A program made the translations under genes and the position numbers. Shown in pieces: positions 4,824 to 7,363 of a stretch of 7,363 bases of DNA. How positions within the stretch are numbered: the stretch's first letter is position 1; each line of letters starts with the position of its first letter. Below the pieces are notes generated by a model. The model worked only from the letters and a program-made list of their open reading frames with translations, searched no databases and had not been told where the DNA came from. This stretch comes from Gemmatimonadota bacterium (lineage in GTDB: Bacteria; Gemmatimonadota; Gemmatimonadetes; Gemmatimonadales; GWC2-71-9), in the NCBI GenBank assembly GCA_004357415.1, contig SMVY01000166.1, forward strand, positions 1 through 7,363, read 5' to 3'.

Positions 4824-7363
4824 TAGTACTCCTTTTCCCACAACAGATCGACACCAATTTGATACCGGGTCGGGCTGAGTCCCGATGACTGGGTCGCCAA
4901 CTCACACGCCTCCACCGGTTCCAGACTGATGGACGAGCGCCACTGGCCTCCAAACCGCCACTCCAGGCTGGCCCCCAACGCCTTGTAGTTCAGCAGCTGA
5001 TCATTGGGACAGAATCCGGCACTCAGGGTGATGAAGAGTTTCCGGGTCAGGCGCCAGCCGGCGGAAATGCGGGTGGCGGTGACCGAGCTGCCAGCTATCG
5101 GCGTCGCACCTGGCCGAATCTGCAGGTAGTCGATCGGAAGGCCGATGTCGGAGATCAGGGTCCGCTCGACCTCGGACGACAACGCGGAGGAGAGCGCGGC
5201 CAATCCCCAAGCGAGAGCCCCTTGCTCACTGGTCTGGTTCTGCCCACCACTCAGGTCGAACGCCGGCTTGCCGAACATGAGGTACGACACCAGATCGGAC
5301 TGCGAGATCGGGGGGCCGTCCCGGTTCGTCAGGGTAAGCTGTGGAGCACGCATCGTCCCGGAAATTGTCGCCACGATCGGGATTTGCTCGCCCCGGTCGA
5401 CCGGGATGACCCGGTGCTCGGCGACGATGTCCAGTTGCGCGTCGAGGTCGGGCGTACCGAAGTAGCGGATGCTGCCCTGGATCACGTCGAAGTTGCGGTT
5501 GACGATATTGCCGATCCGCAACTGGTAGCGGCCGCGCAACATCCGTAGATCTCCGGACATACGATACTCGCGCCGGACCTTGTTGACCCGGAGATCGCCC
5601 TCCAAGAGGATGTTGGCCTCCGTGGAGCGGAGGTAGAAATCGTCCTGCACCCGGAGATCGAGGTCGATGATCCGCAGGGAATCGATGAACCGGTTCTGGA
5701 ACCGCGAACCCAAGCGGCGCTCCCGGATATAGGAGAGATCAACCAGGCCGGCGTTGGCCGGGTCCTCGAGATCGAGCACCCGTTTGTTGACCAGGTCGGC
5801 AAAGTACAGCACGCCCCGGTTGGCCGTGGCGGTTCCCGTCAGGACCGGCTGAGTAAACGGCCCGGTAAGACTGAGCTGCCCGGAGGCAAACAGCGTGAGG
5901 AAGTCCGGCGCGTCGATCACCAGGATGTTCTGCGCCTGAATGTCGAGGTTGATAATCGGCCGGGTGAGTCGCTCCAGGCGCACCCATCCGGACACGTCCA
6001 TGACGCCACCTTCCCCGCCGATACGCAAGGTATCGATGACGATGGAGTCGCCCGCGAGATGGGCCCGACCCAGAATATCGTGGAACTCGACCCCAAGGCC
6101 CTCAACCCGGCCGCGCCCGCCGACGATGGCCACCTCGCCCGCAAGACTCGGCTCCTCCCAGGTGCCCCGGATCTCCACGTCGGCCACCAGCAATCCCCGT
6201 AGCTGGTTGACGCTCCGCGAAAACGCGTCGAACACCCCCAGGTCCACACTGTCCGCCACAATCCGAATCGTGAGCGGCCCGTCGGTGCGGCGGTCAGGCA
6301 ACCGGGCGAGGGCCAAGTCGACGGGGAGTTGGGCGTCGATCCGCAATACCGGCTGCCCGGTACGCCACAGCACCATGTCGGCATCCAGAATCCTGTCCCG
6401 GTACCGGACCACAGCCCGGGCGAGAGGCCCGCGGAAATCCGTGAGCGTGGCGTCGGCCACCTGCACCGTCCCGGTGATGCGCGGCATTTCCAGGGTGCCG
6501 CCAAGGAGGAGATTGGCCGCGAACGAGCCCCCCACGCTGGTAGTGTCCCGCTGCAACAATCCATAGAAGTCCCGGATTCCGAGACCGAGCGCCTCGAGTT
6601 CGAAATGGTCGCCGTCACCCAACGGAGTGACCCTGAATACGCCGGAGCCATCGCGGGCTGCGAAGTCGATTCCCGAGAATGTGGCGTTGCTGTCTGTCAG
6701 TTCCAGAACAGTCGGGGTCAGCAGATCCCATTTCGTGGCGATGAGGTCCGCGGCTACCGAATCCACTCGCCACCGTTCAAAGCCGGGACCAATCACTCGC
6801 TCGCCACTGGCCATGACCGAGGTGTGGTGCTCCATCTCCACGGTCCCCCGCCAGGCGATGGAGTCCGGCGCACCCTGCAGCCGCAGCGAAACAACGGGGA
6901 ATTCATAGGAACCGATGGCCAGCGTATCGGCCCGCAGCGTGAGGGACAGCGACTGATTGACACCTCCGGCCCACGCCAGGGCGCCGCGGACCACGTCGGC
7001 CTCCACCTGGGCCAGGGCCACATCCAGCACCGTCCCCTGGCCGACGGCCCCCAGCGCGTCGAGCGATCCGGTCAACTCCAGCCTGGCGTAGAGGAGACCA
7101 TCAAGATCGTGCCACACGGTGGTGTCCCGGGTGAGGCCGAGCCCCTCGACCACCAAAGCATCGAACACCCCGAGGCTGTCCACCTGGAGTGCGAACCCCA
7201 TCCTGCCGGTTCTGGGGAGGCGCCACCCTAGTGTTCCCGATCCGGCTAACTGACCACGCTCCCAGCCAAATTGCAGCGTGTCCAGGGTGATGAGACTGTC
7301 GGCGGCCTCGAGTGCCATGGCGAGGGTATCGAAGGCAAACTCCCGAATCCTGCCCGGACCCAG
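4823..7363 (-). CDS. tamB: TamB/DUF490-family envelope protein, C-terminal 846 residues (N-terminus outside window)
   Basis: The frame is open from the right edge to TAG at 4825-4823; the first in-window ATG (7318) is internal, because in-frame codons continue upstream without a stop. The sequence is beta-rich with AsmA/TamB-like repeats. The pattern GTxxxPxLxG or a close variant recurs near residues 288-300, 397-408, 498-512 and 665-678 of the visible part. The C-terminal region has TamB/DUF490 hallmarks: YFGTPDLDAQLDI, then SQSDLVSYLMFGKP (about 687-700), an Ala/Leu-rich helix, and DIGLPIDYLQIRPG (about 738-751), ending in alternating beta-strand-like segments. TamB spans the periplasm, pairs with an Omp85 protein (TamA) or relatives, and is implicated in outer-membrane protein assembly and phospholipid transfer. 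Known members are roughly 1,200-1,600 residues, so a few hundred residues including the inner-membrane anchor are probably missing here. The only two cysteines visible (C785, C820) are near the C-terminus and could form a disulfide. Family call strong; exact role in this organism inferred. Confidence 0.9.
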   Translation of the reverse strand: MGPGRIREFAFDTLAMALEAADSLITLDTLQFGWERGQLAGSGTLGWRLPRTGRMGFALQVDSLGVFDALVVEGLGLTRDTTVWHDLDGLLYARLELTGSLDALGAVGQGTVLDVALAQVEADVVRGALAWAGGVNQSLSLTLRADTLAIGSYEFPVVSLRLQGAPDSIAWRGTVEMEHHTSVMASGERVIGPGFERWRVDSVAADLIATKWDLLTPTVLELTDSNATFSGIDFAARDGSGVFRVTPLGDGDHFELEALGLGIRDFYGLLQRDTTSVGGSFAANLLLGGTLEMPRITGTVQVADATLTDFRGPLARAVVRYRDRILDADMVLWRTGQPVLRIDAQLPVDLALARLPDRRTDGPLTIRIVADSVDLGVFDAFSRSVNQLRGLLVADVEIRGTWEEPSLAGEVAIVGGRGRVEGLGVEFHDILGRAHLAGDSIVIDTLRIGGEGGVMDVSGWVRLERLTRPIINLDIQAQNILVIDAPDFLTLFASGQLSLTGPFTQPVLTGTATANRGVLYFADLVNKRVLDLEDPANAGLVDLSYIRERRLGSRFQNRFIDSLRIIDLDLRVQDDFYLRSTEANILLEGDLRVNKVRREYRMSGDLRMLRGRYQLRIGNIVNRNFDVIQGSIRYFGTPDLDAQLDIVAEHRVIPVDRGEQIPIVATISGTMRAPQLTLTNRDGPPISQSDLVSYLMFGKPAFDLSGGQNQTSEQGALAWGLAALSSALSSEVERTLISDIGLPIDYLQIRPGATPIAGSSVTATRISAGWRLTRKLFITLSAGFCPNDQLLNYKALGASLEWRFGGQWRSSISLEPVEACELATQSSGLSPTRYQIGVDLLWEKEY
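4829..4834 (-). promoter_or_regulatory. Shine-Dalgarno of the lipid kinase, inside the tamB 3' end
   Basis: AAGGAG is followed by a 5-base spacer (TACTA) and the GTG start at 4823-4821. The same bases encode the last residues of TamB (W-E-K-E-Y), and the TAG stop shares its G with the GTG start. This placement decides the start over the GTG at 4841 and indicates coupled translation of the two genes. Confidence 0.8.

Larger units (their letters stand above)
1..7363 (-). other. Probable operon: tamB - lipid kinase - histidine kinase - response regulator
   Basis: All four genes share one strand, and their junctions are a 1-base overlap, a 4-base gap and a 16-base gap. No promoter or hairpin terminator fits between them, so a single transcript entering from beyond the right edge is likely. 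Both ends of the operon lie outside the window. Promoters inside coding sequence cannot be excluded by eye. Confidence 0.75.

Noticed and set aside
6329..7231. Long plus-strand open frame opposite tamB (300 codons)
   Set aside because: GC-rich coding DNA often leaves the antisense strand open. The translated product has no recognisable domain, while the minus strand encodes a clear TamB-family protein.
7316..7318. ATG as the true start of the tamB gene
   Set aside because: The frame continues upstream to the window edge without a stop, no Shine-Dalgarno precedes this ATG, and the protein would lack the anchor and N-terminal part expected of TamB.
1..7363. CRISPR array, insertion sequence, tRNA/rRNA, phage or toxin-antitoxin module
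   Set aside because: No direct-repeat array, terminal inverted repeats, transposase or RNA-like segment was seen; coding sequence fills nearly the whole window.

Overview
The window comes from a GC-rich, diderm (Gram-negative-type) bacterium. A TamB-family protein implies an outer membrane. The style of the proteins (an Asp/Ser/Leu-rich TamB, a soluble GAF/PAS histidine kinase with an NtrC-like regulator) resembles Gemmatimonadota or a neighbouring phylum. That placement is an impression from sequence style, not a phylogenetic result.

All four genes lie on the minus strand and are packed like one operon, read from right to left. (1) 7363-4823 is the C-terminal part of a TamB/DUF490-type envelope protein, with its N-terminus outside the window. 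(2) 4823-3927 is a lipid kinase of the diacylglycerol kinase/YegS type. Its GTG start shares one base with the TamB stop, and its ribosome binding site lies inside the last TamB codons. (3) 3922-1127 is a soluble sensor histidine kinase with two GAF and three PAS domains, starting 4 bases after the lipid kinase stop with no visible Shine-Dalgarno. (4) 1110-1 is an NtrC-type response regulator (receiver plus AAA+ domain) that starts 16 bases after the kinase stop behind a clear Shine-Dalgarno. It runs off the left edge before any DNA-binding domain. There is no non-coding stretch longer than 16 bases, and no RNA gene, mobile element, CRISPR array or terminator was seen.

TamB-family (AsmA-like) proteins are linked to outer-membrane protein assembly and to phospholipid transport between the inner and outer membranes. 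The lipid kinase would phosphorylate diacylglycerol or a similar lipid, feeding phospholipid recycling. The kinase/regulator pair would sense an intracellular cue and respond by transcription. A plausible reading is an envelope-lipid homeostasis operon with its own two-component system; this link is inferred from gene order and tight junctions only.

The most unusual feature is in the regulator. Its AAA+ domain keeps the overall fold motifs, including the R-finger region, but the sigma-54-contacting GAFTGA loop reads GAVAGA. Several nearby catalytic or coupling residues are also changed. It may therefore not be a standard sigma-54 activator.
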